Below are positions 1 to 9,671 of a stretch of 64,000 bases of DNA, in pieces (the first letter of the stretch is position 1; each line of letters begins with the position of its first letter). Below the pieces are notes generated by a model. The model did no database searches and was not told where the DNA came from. It saw nothing but the letters and a program-made list of their open reading frames with translations. Position numbers and translations under genes: made by a program. Location: NCBI RefSeq assembly GCF_002744245.1, contig NZ_NKHG01000113.1, positions 62,001 through 126,000 on the forward strand, read 5' to 3'. Source of the stretch: Bacillus pumilus (lineage in GTDB: Bacteria; Bacillota; Bacilli; Bacillales; Bacillaceae).

Positions 1-239
1 AATACCTATCGTCAATGATCTTTGTCTCATTTAGAAGAAAATGAAATAATCATTGCCTTAGTTTCCTAGAAAATCATGGAATACACAGCTCCAATTCTTA
101 GCCGATGATACCTTTTTGCGTGCTATGCTCTTCCTACATTCCGAAAGAGGCGATGCAGGCGAAAGAGGGAGGAGCGTTTGAATCGCAGCTTGTTTTGGAA
201 ACGTTTACATCAAAACAAAATAGAATGGAGAGGTTGACT

Positions 240-1268
240 TTGAAGAAAAAAGTTCCAATGTTAGCTGGTGTGTTAGCAGTTGGTCTCGTGACTTCATTAT
301 TTGCACCAAATGGAGAGGCAAAAGCGGCAGCCAAATATCCGGAAAGACCTTCTATTATGGCCAATTTTAATCAGCAGGGATTCTCTACGTTGAATGGCGG
401 CACAACAGGCGGTGAAGGCGGTAAAACGGTGACGGTGAAAACCGGAAATGAACTATTAGCTGCCCTCAAAAGTAAAGGAACAAATGAAAAATTAAAAATT
501 GTCGTAGACGGAACAATTACCCCTTCTAATACATCTGCTAATAAAATTGATGTAAAAGATACAAACAATGTATCCATCGTCGGTAAAGGCACAAACGGCG
601 AATTTAACGGGATTGGCATTAAAGTATGGCGGGCCAATAACGTGATCATCCGTAACCTGAAAATCCATCATAGCAAAATCGGTGATAAGGATGCCATCGG
701 AATCGAAGGCGGGTCTAAAAACGTATGGGTGGATCATAATGAACTTTACAACACGTTGAACTCTGATAAAGATGACTATGATGGTTTATTTGATGTCAAA
801 AATGACTCTGATTACATCACGTTCTCATGGAACTATGTACATGACAGCTGGAAAACGATGCTGATGGGCAGCTCCGATAATGATAACTACAACCGGAAAA
901 TTACATTCCACAACAACCGTTTTGAAAACTTAAACTCTCGCGTACCGTCTATGCGTAACGGGGAAGGCCATGTGTATAACAACTATTATAAAGACATCCA
1001 CACATCAGCGATTAACTCTCGTATGGGGGCGAAAATGAGAATTGAGCACAACGTATTCGAAAATACAACTAATGCCATAGTCAGCTGGTACAGCCGTCAA
1101 GATGGTACATGGCATGTCATCAACAACTCTTATATCAACAGCACAGGCAATCTGCCAACGTCTTCAACAGGTGCGTACAACCCTCCTTATAACTACTCTT
1201 TGCTTAACGTGAACAATGTCAAATCAGAAGTTATATCAAATGCTGGTGTAGGAAAAGTAAACCCTTAA
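240..1268 (+). CDS. pel: Secreted pectate lyase (polysaccharide lyase family 1)
   Basis: Cleaves polygalacturonate by beta-elimination outside the cell. The TTG start at 240 is chosen because a GGAGAGG ribosome site lies 6 nt upstream; an in-frame reading runs back to 105 but has no signal-peptide character. From the TTG the product is 342 residues, beginning MKKKVPML, with a hydrophobic signal peptide that ends near the AKAAA segment. PL1 hallmarks are present: [35 protein letters not shown] (split here as DGLFDV and ITFSWN), and RVPSMR carrying the expected catalytic arginine. It is a single gene followed by a strong terminator. Family assignment is firm; substrate preference is inferred. 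Confidence 0.93.
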   Translation: MKKKVPMLAGVLAVGLVTSLFAPNGEAKAAAKYPERPSIMANFNQQGFSTLNGGTTGGEGGKTVTVKTGNELLAALKSKGTNEKLKIVVDGTITPSNTSANKIDVKDTNNVSIVGKGTNGEFNGIGIKVWRANNVIIRNLKIHHSKIGDKDAIGIEGGSKNVWVDHNELYNTLNSDKDDYDGLFDVKNDSDYITFSWNYVHDSWKTMLMGSSDNDNYNRKITFHNNRFENLNSRVPSMRNGEGHVYNNYYKDIHTSAINSRMGAKMRIEHNVFENTTNAIVSWYSRQDGTWHVINNSYINSTGNLPTSSTGAYNPPYNYSLLNVNNVKSEVISNAGVGKVNP

Positions 1269-1275
1269 ACCACAA

Positions 1276-1312
1276 AACGTTCGGGCAGAGATCATCTGTC
1301 CGAACGTTCTTG
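1276..1312 (+). terminator. Terminator of pectate lyase gene
   Basis: Perfect inverted repeat with arms AACGTTCGGGCAGA and TCTGTCCGAACGTT (one G:U-type position) around a short loop, just after the pel stop codon. The arms make it usable in both directions. Confidence 0.75.
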
Positions 1313-1326
1313 TCATTCATTTTTAT

Positions 1327-3060
1327 TTAACTCATAGAAAACGGACGATCCATCTCATACAGCTTTTGATAACGTGGGTTTTCTCTCAGTAAATCCTTGT
1401 GCCGCCCGTGCATCTCAATGTAGCCGTCTTCAATAAACATGATACGATCACACGCCTCACAGCCAGTCAGGTGATGGGTAATCCAAATCACTGTTTTTCC
1501 TTTTAACACACGGAATATCGTTTCAAGTAATTCACGCTCTGTCCGCGGATCAAGTCCGACGGTTGGTTCATCTAATACAACAATCGGTGTATTTTGCAGC
1601 AAAATCCGAGCTAATGCCATACGCTGCCTTTCTCCTCCTGAGAAACGAACTCCTGTCTCTTGTACACCTGTGTGATAGCCTTCTGGCAAAGATTCGATGT
1701 ATTCGTGCAGCTGTACCTGTCTCGCCGCTTCTTTAACCTGCTCTTCTGTCGCGTCTTTAGAGCCTAAGCGAATATTGTTGAAAACAGACGTATCGAATAA
1801 ATAAGGCTGTTGATTGAGCACAGACACATAGGTGGACACCTGCTCTTGAATGCGCTGCACCGGTTTTCCCTGAATGCTGACAGCACCTTGATTTGGCACG
1901 ACTGCCCCTTCTAACAATTTTAAAATGGTCGATTTTCCTGCACCGCTTTTCCCTAAGAGAGCGAGTGATTCCCCTTGCTTAAGCGAAAACGAGAGATTTT
2001 GAAGCACATGTTGATGCGCATCATATCCAAAGAACACTTGATCAAAGCAAACAGCATGATCATAAGAAAGGGTTGACTGATCCACTGACTCCCTTTCAGT
2101 TTCCCCTTCATACGACTGCTTTTCATAATCGTTTAATCTGCTGACGGCATGCTGATAAACAGGAATATCACCTGCTGCATCTGACAGTGGAAGAAAGGCT
2201 TCTGTTAACGGAAACAGCACAAGCACGAAGGCTGCAATGAGCGTGTGTGACATAGATCCTGACTGAACGACTGAGCCGCTCCAATACACCACAAGCACGA
2301 CTGCTCCTCCAATGATCAGCTGTGCAAAAAATTGACGCAGACGGATAAACCGATGCTTGGTCGCTTCAAGCGCTAACAGCTGCGCTTCTTTCTGTTCATA
2401 GCCGTCAACAAAATCGTTCTGTCTGCCGCTAAATAACCAGTCACTGACGCCCATGACCGCGTCTGTTAAATGACTGTACAGTTCATTTCTGCCTTTTTTC
2501 ATTTGAATTTGTCTCGCCCGGTTCACAAGCACTGTAACGTATGGGAAAACAAATACGAGAAGAGCCATATAGAGCAGCATCAATCCAGCAAAAGGCCATG
2601 AGAAAAGGCCAAGTGCCCCAATCGATGCTATATATAAAAGCAACGCACCGATGGATGGGAAGATTGTTTTTAAATACGCATCCTGTAATCTCTCCACATC
2701 TTCTGACAAAAGTCCAAGCATTTCACCTGTACCAAGCTTTGTCTGTTTGGCACTTCGTTCAGCCATGTCATACAGACGCACCCGCATTTTTTCAATCATC
2801 GTCAAAATGAGCTGATGGCTTGCCAGCCTTTCTGTATAACGAGCAGCTGAACGTGAAATACCAAAGGTACGCACTGCCACAATTGGGACATAAACCATCA
2901 ATATATTCTCAGGTCTTGTGGCAGCCTTTGAAATCAAAAATCCCGACGTATACATCAGCAGAGAAGCAGAGAACACCGCAATGGCCCCTAAAAAAAGCAC
3001 CAAGGCAAACAGCTTTTGATTCTCCTTGATATAAGGTATAAACCAGCCTTTACTGACCAT
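1327..3060 (-). CDS. cydD: ABC transporter CydD, cytochrome bd assembly
   Basis: Half of the heterodimeric CydCD exporter, which moves thiols (glutathione/cysteine in E. coli) and is needed to assemble cytochrome bd. The start ATG at 3060 (MVSKGW) has a GGGGGCGG site upstream and overlaps the cydC stop by 11 nt. It gives 577 residues, close to the B. subtilis protein. The N-terminal half has six hydrophobic segments; the C-terminal ATPase shows Walker A GKSGAGKST, signature FSGGERQRMALAR and Walker B IVVLDEPT. It is the last gene of cydABCD on the minus strand. Confidence 0.9.
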   Translation of the reverse strand: MVSKGWFIPYIKENQKLFALVLFLGAIAVFSASLLMYTSGFLISKAATRPENILMVYVPIVAVRTFGISRSAARYTERLASHQLILTMIEKMRVRLYDMAERSAKQTKLGTGEMLGLLSEDVERLQDAYLKTIFPSIGALLLYIASIGALGLFSWPFAGLMLLYMALLVFVFPYVTVLVNRARQIQMKKGRNELYSHLTDAVMGVSDWLFSGRQNDFVDGYEQKEAQLLALEATKHRFIRLRQFFAQLIIGGAVVLVVYWSGSVVQSGSMSHTLIAAFVLVLFPLTEAFLPLSDAAGDIPVYQHAVSRLNDYEKQSYEGETERESVDQSTLSYDHAVCFDQVFFGYDAHQHVLQNLSFSLKQGESLALLGKSGAGKSTILKLLEGAVVPNQGAVSIQGKPVQRIQEQVSTYVSVLNQQPYLFDTSVFNNIRLGSKDATEEQVKEAARQVQLHEYIESLPEGYHTGVQETGVRFSGGERQRMALARILLQNTPIVVLDEPTVGLDPRTERELLETIFRVLKGKTVIWITHHLTGCEACDRIMFIEDGYIEMHGRHKDLLRENPRYQKLYEMDRPFSMS

Positions 3061-4786
3061 GTGTGACCGCCCCCATTTGCTCCTGTACCAATTGATCGTA
3101 CACACCTTTTCTTTGCATTAATGATTCATGTGTTCCCATTTCTACGATGGTTCCTTGATCCATGACAATGATTTCATCCATATCTGGCATCCAATGAAGC
3201 CTGTGTGTTGCTAAAAACACGAGTTTATCTTCAAACAGCGGAAGCATCGTTTTCTTCAATTCATACTCTGTCTCAATGTCGAGATGCGCCGTTGGTTCAT
3301 CTAACAGCATAATCGACCGCTGTCCCAGCACAGTCCGAGCAAGCGCAATCCTTTGCGCCTGTCCGCCGCTTAGCCCTCTTCCCTGTTCTCCAATGATCTC
3401 ATCCATCCCATTTGGCAGCTCCGCTACGAGCTGAGATAAGCCCGCCTCCTGCACAGCTCTTTCGACTTCTTCGTCTGTTGCATTTGGTTCATAAAAACGA
3501 ATGTTTTCCCTTAATGTCATGTGAAATAAATAGGGATGCTGCGGCATATAAACGACTTCCTTTTGCCATGCCGTCAGCTGTAAATGAACAAGCGGCTGGC
3601 CGTTTAGCATCATTTGACCTGAAAACGGTTCAACAAAGCCGCCGAGAACATCTGTTAATGTCGATTTCCCTGAACCACTGGCACCAATGATTCCGATTTT
3701 TTTCTTTCCTTTGACAGTGAGGTCTACACCCTGAATGGAATAAGGGGCATTTTCATCATGCAGGACACAAATATCTTGCAGCGTGAGCACATCTTGTTCA
3801 TTCCACCGGCTCAGCTGCACGGCTTGTGTCTCCTGCGCTTGGAAGCCCTTTTCATCTAAAATGACCTGAATCGCCTCATTCGCTTCTTTTCCATTTAACG
3901 TCGCATGATAATCATTTCCCAGTTCACGTACTGGCAGGAAATATTCCGGAGCCAGCATGAGCGCCGTCAAAGCAGGCAATAACAGAAGCTCTCCTTCAAT
4001 TAATCGCAAGCCAAGAAAGACAGCGACGGTCGCAATCGATAACATGGAAAAGAAATCGAGGGCAAACGATGAAAGAAATGCGACTTTCAGCGTGCTCATG
4101 GTCGCCTTTCGATATCGCTTTGACACCTCCGCGATATTGTGAGAGTGCTTTTTGCTAATACCTAAGTAACGCAGCGTTTCAAGACCACGGAGGGAATCAG
4201 TAAAATGATTCGATAATTTCTCATACGATCTCCATTGTTTGGCCGCTTTACGCTGGGCGACAAGGCCTAACAAAATCATAAAAACAATTAAAATCGGCAG
4301 CGTCACAATCAAAATGACGGCAGATGTTTCATCTAGTGTCCAAACATAGACAAGGACCATCACCGGAATAACGGCCATGTTCACCATTTTCGGCAAAAAC
4401 AGCTGTAAATACTGACGATATTGGGCAATTCCCTCCATCGCTAATGTCACAAGCTTACCTGTTCCTTTTTTCTTGGTGAAGGCTGGACCTAAACGAAAGA
4501 GTTGATCTAACAGCTGCTTTCGTACGTCTGCTCCAATTCGGGAAGAATAGGTGAACATGACTTTCTCCCGAATGAAGGTGAGGCCGTGCCGTACCGCAAA
4601 GGAAGCAAGAAACAGCAAAACATAAGGCGTCGCCTGCGCGGTGCTCTTCCCGTCAAACAGCGTTGTAATGGCATGTGCCAGCCACTGTGCTTGGAAAATA
4701 ATACTCGCTCCTTGGATGAGTGACACAATACCTAAGAGGGCAAGGAGCCCTCTCATTCCCTTTAATTGAAGCAAACGTTTATCCAT
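3050..4786 (-). CDS. cydC: ABC transporter CydC, cytochrome bd assembly
   Basis: Partner of CydD: an exporter with fused membrane and ATPase domains. Of 578 residues, the N-terminal ~310 hold the transmembrane part and the C-terminal ~230 the ATPase, with Walker A GASGSGKST, signature LSGGQAQRIALAR and Walker B IMLLDEPTAHLD. The start ATG touches the cydB stop (position 4786 is shared), so translation is probably coupled. The order cydA-cydB-cydC-cydD matches B. subtilis, and that is what separates CydC from CydD here. Confidence 0.9.
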   Translation of the reverse strand: MDKRLLQLKGMRGLLALLGIVSLIQGASIIFQAQWLAHAITTLFDGKSTAQATPYVLLFLASFAVRHGLTFIREKVMFTYSSRIGADVRKQLLDQLFRLGPAFTKKKGTGKLVTLAMEGIAQYRQYLQLFLPKMVNMAVIPVMVLVYVWTLDETSAVILIVTLPILIVFMILLGLVAQRKAAKQWRSYEKLSNHFTDSLRGLETLRYLGISKKHSHNIAEVSKRYRKATMSTLKVAFLSSFALDFFSMLSIATVAVFLGLRLIEGELLLLPALTALMLAPEYFLPVRELGNDYHATLNGKEANEAIQVILDEKGFQAQETQAVQLSRWNEQDVLTLQDICVLHDENAPYSIQGVDLTVKGKKKIGIIGASGSGKSTLTDVLGGFVEPFSGQMMLNGQPLVHLQLTAWQKEVVYMPQHPYLFHMTLRENIRFYEPNATDEEVERAVQEAGLSQLVAELPNGMDEIIGEQGRGLSGGQAQRIALARTVLGQRSIMLLDEPTAHLDIETEYELKKTMLPLFEDKLVFLATHRLHWMPDMDEIIVMDQGTIVEMGTHESLMQRKGVYDQLVQEQMGAVTHGQ

Positions 4787-5802
4787 CAGTAGGTCATTGG
4801 CTCCTTACCGCTTACACGCTTACGGAAGACGTAATAGCTCCAAATTTGATACCCAAGCACAAACGGCAGCAAAGAAATGGCGACAATCGTCATGACCGTC
4901 AGTGAATAAGATCCGGATGCAGCGTTTTGAATGGTGAGGTCGAACGCATGATTGATTGAACTAATCATCACACGCGGGAACAGTGCGGTAAAAAGCATCG
5001 TCACAGTCACCATGATGCCTGCACCTGTGAACAAGAATGTCCAGCCATCACGCTCTTTTCTCATGAAGACGAGAGCCGCTGCATAACAAACCACAATCAG
5101 CACAGTTAAAGGAATGGTGATGATTGGGCGGACTGTATAAATGTCCGTTTCGATGATGGACACACCGACAAATAGAACAAGAACTGGCAGTGCGATCAGC
5201 AAGACACGCTGGCCGAGCTTTCTTGCACGCTGTCTCAAGTCTCCCTCTGTACGAAGTGTGACGAATATCAATCCGTGCAGGAGGCAAAGAACCGTCACTG
5301 CTACTCCGCCGATCACTGAATAAAGATTCACAAAGTCTGTGAAACCAGCGTACATGTTCATGCTTTGATCAATTGGCATCCCGCGTAAAATACTTGTGAA
5401 TAGCACACCGAGCAAAAACGGCGGAAGCAGACTACCAAAGAAGATGACCCAGTCCCACGTTTTGATCCAAGAAGCTTTCTCAACCTTCCCTCGGAACTCA
5501 AAGGCGACCCCCCGCCCAATAAGCGCTAATAGGAGAACCGCAAATGGAATATAGTATCCGCTGAACATCGTGGCATACCAGTGAGGAAACGCAGCGAATA
5601 TAGCGCCGCCAGCTGTAATGAGCCAGACCTCATTCGCATCCCAAAAAGGACCAATCGTATTGATTAAAATGCGGCGCTCATGCGCATCCTTTCCAAGCAG
5701 CTGCATGGACATCCCTACACCAAAATCAAATCCTTCTAAGAAGAAAAAACCAACAAACAATATTGCAACAAGAATAAACCAAATTTCGTTAAGATATGCC
5801 AT
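4786..5802 (-). CDS. cydB: Cytochrome bd ubiquinol oxidase subunit II
   Basis: Membrane subunit of the high-affinity terminal oxidase bd. The start is placed at MAYLNEIWF (5802), giving 338 residues, the same as B. subtilis CydB; a longer in-frame extension lacks a ribosome site and is hydrophilic. Family features include FDFGVGM near the N terminus and the GPFWDANEVWLITAGGA segment, with about eight further hydrophobic helices. It overlaps the cydA stop by 14 nt, which suggests coupled translation. Confidence 0.93.
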   Translation of the reverse strand: MAYLNEIWFILVAILFVGFFFLEGFDFGVGMSMQLLGKDAHERRILINTIGPFWDANEVWLITAGGAIFAAFPHWYATMFSGYYIPFAVLLLALIGRGVAFEFRGKVEKASWIKTWDWVIFFGSLLPPFLLGVLFTSILRGMPIDQSMNMYAGFTDFVNLYSVIGGVAVTVLCLLHGLIFVTLRTEGDLRQRARKLGQRVLLIALPVLVLFVGVSIIETDIYTVRPIITIPLTVLIVVCYAAALVFMRKERDGWTFLFTGAGIMVTVTMLFTALFPRVMISSINHAFDLTIQNAASGSYSLTVMTIVAISLLPFVLGYQIWSYYVFRKRVSGKEPMTY

Positions 5803-7204
5803 GATATGCGCCTCCATCAAATGGATCTGTAGACAGGTCCGTTTCATCCTTTTGATCTGTATCCTCTTCAGAATGTGCCCCTTTTTTAATTTCTCGAATG
5901 AATAAGTAGGCAAGCACGATGGCAAGAATCAGATAAATGCTCGTAAAGCTAATGACTGAGAATAACAGCATGCCATAAGATACGTTCGGTGAAATCGATT
6001 GAGCCGTCGTCATCATGCCAAAGACGGTCCACGGCTGACGACCGATTTCAGTCATGATCCAGCCGGCTGAGTTCGCAATAAACGGGAACGCAATCATCCA
6101 AACCATAAAGCGTAAATACCATTTGTTTGATTCAAGTTTCTTTCTAAAGCTCAAGTACAAGCCAATCATACTAGCAAAAATCATGAGCATTCCTGCACCG
6201 ACCATGATTCTAAAGCTCCAGAATGTCGTTTTCACTGGAGGAATGTAGTCTCCTGGGCCAAACTTGGCTTCATATTCTTTTTGCAGTGTCAGCATGCCTG
6301 GAACGTCTCCACTGAACTTCTGATAAGCCAAATAACTTAAAGCAAATGGAATATTAATTTCTGCAGCGTTTTCTTTTTTATCTGTGTTAATGTTGGCAAA
6401 TAGTGTCCAGGCGGCTGGATCTCCACTATCCTTCCAAAGGGCTTCACTTGCTGCCATCTTCATCGGCTGTGATGTCATTAGGTGCTTCGCTTGATCATGT
6501 CCAGAGAACGCCACACCTAAACCAGAAATGAGCGCAAGTACCATGGCAATCTGGAATGATTTTTTGAAAAAGGCGATTTCTTGTTTTTTGATCATTTTAT
6601 AGGCACTAACTCCTGCAATAAAGAAAGCACCTGTTGCCAGCGAACCAAACAGAACGTGCGGGAACTCCACCCAGAGCTGTGGATTCGTGACAAGAGCTCC
6701 AAAATCATTCATCTCTGCACGGCCATTTTTAATGACAAATCCAACTGGCTCCTGCATAAATGAGTTGGCGAGTAAAATCCAAAATGCCGAAAAGATCGTG
6801 CCAAGAGAAACTAGCCAAATACACAATAAATGGATTTTCTTCGGCAGACGATCCCAGCCGAAAATCCAAAGTCCAATAAATGTAGATTCAAGGAAAAAGG
6901 CTAATAGTGCCTCAATGGCAAGCGGTGCACCAAAGACATCACCGACAAACCTTGAATAGTCAGACCAGTTCATCCCAAACTGGAATTCTTGCAGGATCCC
7001 TGTCACCACACCTACTGCAAAGTTGATCAAGAAAAGGTGACCCCAAAACTTCGCCATCTTTTTATAGATGTCTTTTTTCTTGACCACATAAAGAGTCTGC
7101 ATCAATGCGACGATAAACACCAAACCTATAGACATAGGAACAAAAATAAAATGAAATAATGTCGTTGAGGCAAATTGAAATCTTGCTAAAAACAGCTCAC
7201 TCAC
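5789..7204 (-). CDS. cydA: Cytochrome bd ubiquinol oxidase subunit I
   Basis: Quinol-oxidising, heme-carrying subunit of cytochrome bd. The GTG start at 7204 (reading MSELFLARFQF) has GGGAGG upstream and gives 471 residues, as expected for the Bacillus type with a short Q-loop. The early LFHF histidine is in the position of the high-spin heme ligand, and GRQPW and NSAGWIMTE are conserved family segments. It is the first gene of cydABCD, with a Rex-like operator about 80 nt upstream, so induction at low oxygen/high NADH is likely. Confidence 0.93.
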   Translation of the reverse strand: MSELFLARFQFASTTLFHFIFVPMSIGLVFIVALMQTLYVVKKKDIYKKMAKFWGHLFLINFAVGVVTGILQEFQFGMNWSDYSRFVGDVFGAPLAIEALLAFFLESTFIGLWIFGWDRLPKKIHLLCIWLVSLGTIFSAFWILLANSFMQEPVGFVIKNGRAEMNDFGALVTNPQLWVEFPHVLFGSLATGAFFIAGVSAYKMIKKQEIAFFKKSFQIAMVLALISGLGVAFSGHDQAKHLMTSQPMKMAASEALWKDSGDPAAWTLFANINTDKKENAAEINIPFALSYLAYQKFSGDVPGMLTLQKEYEAKFGPGDYIPPVKTTFWSFRIMVGAGMLMIFASMIGLYLSFRKKLESNKWYLRFMVWMIAFPFIANSAGWIMTEIGRQPWTVFGMMTTAQSISPNVSYGMLLFSVISFTSIYLILAIVLAYLFIREIKKGAHSEEDTDQKDETDLSTDPFDGGAYHGIS

Positions 7205-7283
7205 AGCCTTACATCCTCCCTTACTTTCACATGCCGAATGATTCAAATTCTTTATGCTCACTATTTCACAAAAAATTCACTAT

Positions 7284-7301
7284 TTGTTCAATGATTCACA
7301 A
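7284..7301 (-). promoter_or_regulatory. Rex-like operator upstream of cydA
   Basis: The minus strand reads TTGTGAATCATTGAACAA. The left half is the exact Rex half-site TTGTGAA; the right half matches five of seven positions of TTCACAA. A further TTGTGAA half-site lies nearer the start codon (about 7265-7271). Rex control of cydABCD is established in B. subtilis; binding here is inferred. Confidence 0.5.
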
Positions 7302-7499
7302 ATAACAGCCTATTTGAAATGGTTTGCTCAGTGAACTTTTACCCTTGATTTTCATTCGGTTAGTTATTTATACCTGTACTTTACACCCATACGCTTCAAA
7401 AATAAAGTAAATTTTACCTAAAAATTGGGTGGTATTGTGTCAGTTGTTTGAATACTTTGTCAAAAATATGTGACGGAAAGAAAAAAATCACAAAAAAAT

Positions 7500-7526
7500 A
7501 GCGCTGCCTCTTCGTCGCAGCGCTTT
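7500..7526 (-). terminator. Terminator at the end of the heme-uptake operon
   Basis: Stem AGCGCTGC / GCAGCGCT with a nine-base loop. On the minus strand it is followed by a T run, so it ends the operon whose last gene stops at 7535. Confidence 0.8.
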
Positions 7527-7534
7527 AATGATGT

Positions 7535-8656
7535 TTAGGCTTTTTTCTGTAAAGCTGGTCTTGTCACTTGAACTTCATAGTACGTAATTTTGTTTTTTAA
7601 TAGTCCTTCAGGTCTCGCTTTTCCATGAGCATGCGCATCACCAAACGCCTGAGATTTTGTCCAGTTCACAAAGTCTTCCTTTCGATTCCAGCGTGTATGA
7701 ATGGTTACTTCATCGTAATCGGTTGTCTGCTGTGTGACCCATACTTCCATGCCTAAAAATCCTTCCATGAATTCTACTTGTCCCTGCTTGTTAAACCGCT
7801 TGACAAGATGATCGGCACTGCCTTTTTCTACCCTTACTTGGTTATTGACAATGATCATGTTCTGTTCATCTCCCTTTTGTTGTTGAATTGAAGCGATTGG
7901 GATAATAAGCGGATGCTCTCCGTCCAAGTAAACCTCTGCCTGAATCCCAAAGACCTCCTTGAAAAAGTCTTCTGTTAATACTTCTTTTGGTGACCCTATT
8001 TGATGCACCTGACCATGCTTCATGGCAATGAGGTGGTCACAATATTTTGCTGCCTGCTGCAAGTCATGGAGAACCATTAAAATAGTGATTCCATGTGTCT
8101 GATTCAGCTGTTTAAGCAGCTCTAGTAATTCAAGCTGATGTGCAATATCTAAGTAAGTTGTGGGCTCATCCAGAATCATGGTATCTGTCTTCTGAGCCAG
8201 AGCCATCGCAATATACGCCTTTTGCCTTTCTCCGCCTGACAATGTATGCAGCAGCCTGTTTTCATTGCTACGGCTATTTGTCACATCAAGCGCCCACTCA
8301 ATCGCTTCATGGTCTGTCTTCGAGCTCTTTTTCCAAATCGAACGGTGCGGACTACGTCCAAGTGTGACCAGCTCACGTACTGTCATCGATGGGATGGCTG
8401 TTCTCGTCTGCATAAGAACGGCGATCTCCTTTGCAATCTCCTGCGCTGTCATCTCTTTTTGCGGTATGTCGTGAATGTAAATCATGCCGCTTTCGATCGA
8501 CGTGAGGCGTGCGGCGGCTTTAATAAAGGTCGACTTCCCTGACCCATTTGGTCCGATGATTCCAGTCACTCTCCCCTTAGGAACAGCTGCTGAAATGGAG
8601 GACAGCCGAAAGCCTCCTTGACTGAGACTTACTTCATCCATTGCGATCACATCCAA
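7535..8656 (-). CDS. Fused heme-type ABC ATPase and IsdG-like heme monooxygenase
   Basis: Two proteins in one 373-residue frame. Residues 1 to about 262 are a FecE/FhuC-type ATPase: Walker [10 protein letters not shown], signature [12 protein letters not shown], Walker B TMILDEPT, energising the FecCD permease just upstream. Residues 267-373 are a complete IsdG/HmoB-like domain. Counted from Met267, Asn6, Trp66 and His76 line up with the Asn7/Trp67/His77 triad of S. aureus IsdG. The TTG start at 8656 follows GAGGGG. Met267 (ATG at 7858) is preceded by AAGGGAG at 11 nt, so a free monooxygenase may also be made. Each domain call is strong; the functional sense of the fusion is inferred. Confidence 0.85.
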   Translation of the reverse strand: MDVIAMDEVSLSQGGFRLSSISAAVPKGRVTGIIGPNGSGKSTFIKAAARLTSIESGMIYIHDIPQKEMTAQEIAKEIAVLMQTRTAIPSMTVRELVTLGRSPHRSIWKKSSKTDHEAIEWALDVTNSRSNENRLLHTLSGGERQKAYIAMALAQKTDTMILDEPTTYLDIAHQLELLELLKQLNQTHGITILMVLHDLQQAAKYCDHLIAMKHGQVHQIGSPKEVLTEDFFKEVFGIQAEVYLDGEHPLIIPIASIQQQKGDEQNMIIVNNQVRVEKGSADHLVKRFNKQGQVEFMEGFLGMEVWVTQQTTDYDEVTIHTRWNRKEDFVNWTKSQAFGDAHAHGKARPEGLLKNKITYYEVQVTRPALQKKA

Positions 8657-8657
8657 T

Positions 8658-9671
8658 TTAACCCCTCCCTTTCTTTTTTAATAAATAGAGGAAGAAAGGT
8701 GCACCAATGCAGGCAAGCAATATACCAACAGGTAATTCAACCGGTGTAAACCAGATCCTTGCCGCTGTATCTGCAAAGACCACAAGCACGCCTCCGCCCA
8801 GCATCGATATCGGCAGCAGGTATCGGTAGTCATCTCCAATTAAAAGGCGGATAAAATGAGGGACAACAAGCCCGACAAACCCAATTAAACCGCTGACGCT
8901 TACCGCCGCACCAGCTAAAAGTGCAGCGAGCGCAATTAAGAAAAATCGGGTTCTTTCTACTCTCAATCCCAATAGCTGAGCCGATTCATCGCCAAGCAGG
9001 AGAAGATTTGATGGCTTGATGGCAAAAAAACAAAGACACAATCCAGCCAGCGCATATGGAGAAACAAAGCTAAGATGATGCCAGCTCCGTCCGTTTAATC
9101 CTCCTGATAAAAAAGGCAGAACGGCCTGCACACGCTCACTATAAAGAACCATAAACCCGTTCATGAGAGCACCTAGCAGGGCATTGACTGCCACTCCCGC
9201 CAAAATCAATTTAAGCGGCGACACCCCTTGATCAAATGACAGCATATACACAACAAGTGCCGCTAATAAAGCGCCAAGAAAGGCAGCGGCTGGAAGCAAA
9301 TATGTGAACTGTGGAAAAACAATCATGCTGAGTACAGCAGCCAAGCCTCCACCGGCTGTGACACCAATGATGCCGGGGTCAGCGAGCGGATTACGGACGA
9401 CTCCTTGTAAAATGGCCCCGGATGCTGCGAGACAGGCCCCGACGATGAAGCCAATCATGATACGCGGCAGCCTTAAATCCATCACGATTTTTTCATGAAC
9501 AGGCTGGCCTGACCCCGTCAAGACAGCGATTAAATCCGTCATCGACAATTGCACAGAACCTAATGCAAGCCCTAGACATGCACCCACACCTAAAGAGAGA
9601 AACAGTCCCGGTATCAGCCACTTTCGTCTAGACTGTCTTTTTTGAAAATCTAGCTCTGCGTTCATCTTCAT
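8658..9671 (-). CDS. FecCD-family heme/siderophore ABC permease (second system)
   Basis: Integral membrane permease of 337 residues of the FecCD/BtuC type, with about nine to ten hydrophobic helices and the typical [15 protein letters not shown] region that docks the ATPase. Its ATG overlaps the stop codon of the binding-protein gene by 4 nt, and the ATPase fusion starts 2 nt after its own stop: a tight binding protein-permease-ATPase set. Heme as substrate is inferred from the locus. Confidence 0.87.
   Translation of the reverse strand: MKMNAELDFQKRQSRRKWLIPGLFLSLGVGACLGLALGSVQLSMTDLIAVLTGSGQPVHEKIVMDLRLPRIMIGFIVGACLAASGAILQGVVRNPLADPGIIGVTAGGGLAAVLSMIVFPQFTYLLPAAAFLGALLAALVVYMLSFDQGVSPLKLILAGVAVNALLGALMNGFMVLYSERVQAVLPFLSGGLNGRSWHHLSFVSPYALAGLCLCFFAIKPSNLLLLGDESAQLLGLRVERTRFFLIALAALLAGAAVSVSGLIGFVGLVVPHFIRLLIGDDYRYLLPISMLGGGVLVVFADTAARIWFTPVELPVGILLACIGAPFFLYLLKKKGRG

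Noticed and set aside
105-239. 46-codon N-terminal extension of the pectate lyase frame
   Set aside because: No ribosome site before 105, no signal-peptide character, and a good GGAGAGG site in front of the TTG at 240.
7535-8656. Missed stop codon, i.e. two separate genes rather than a fusion
   Set aside because: The given sequence has one open frame across the junction with no break; kept as a fusion while noting the possible internal start.
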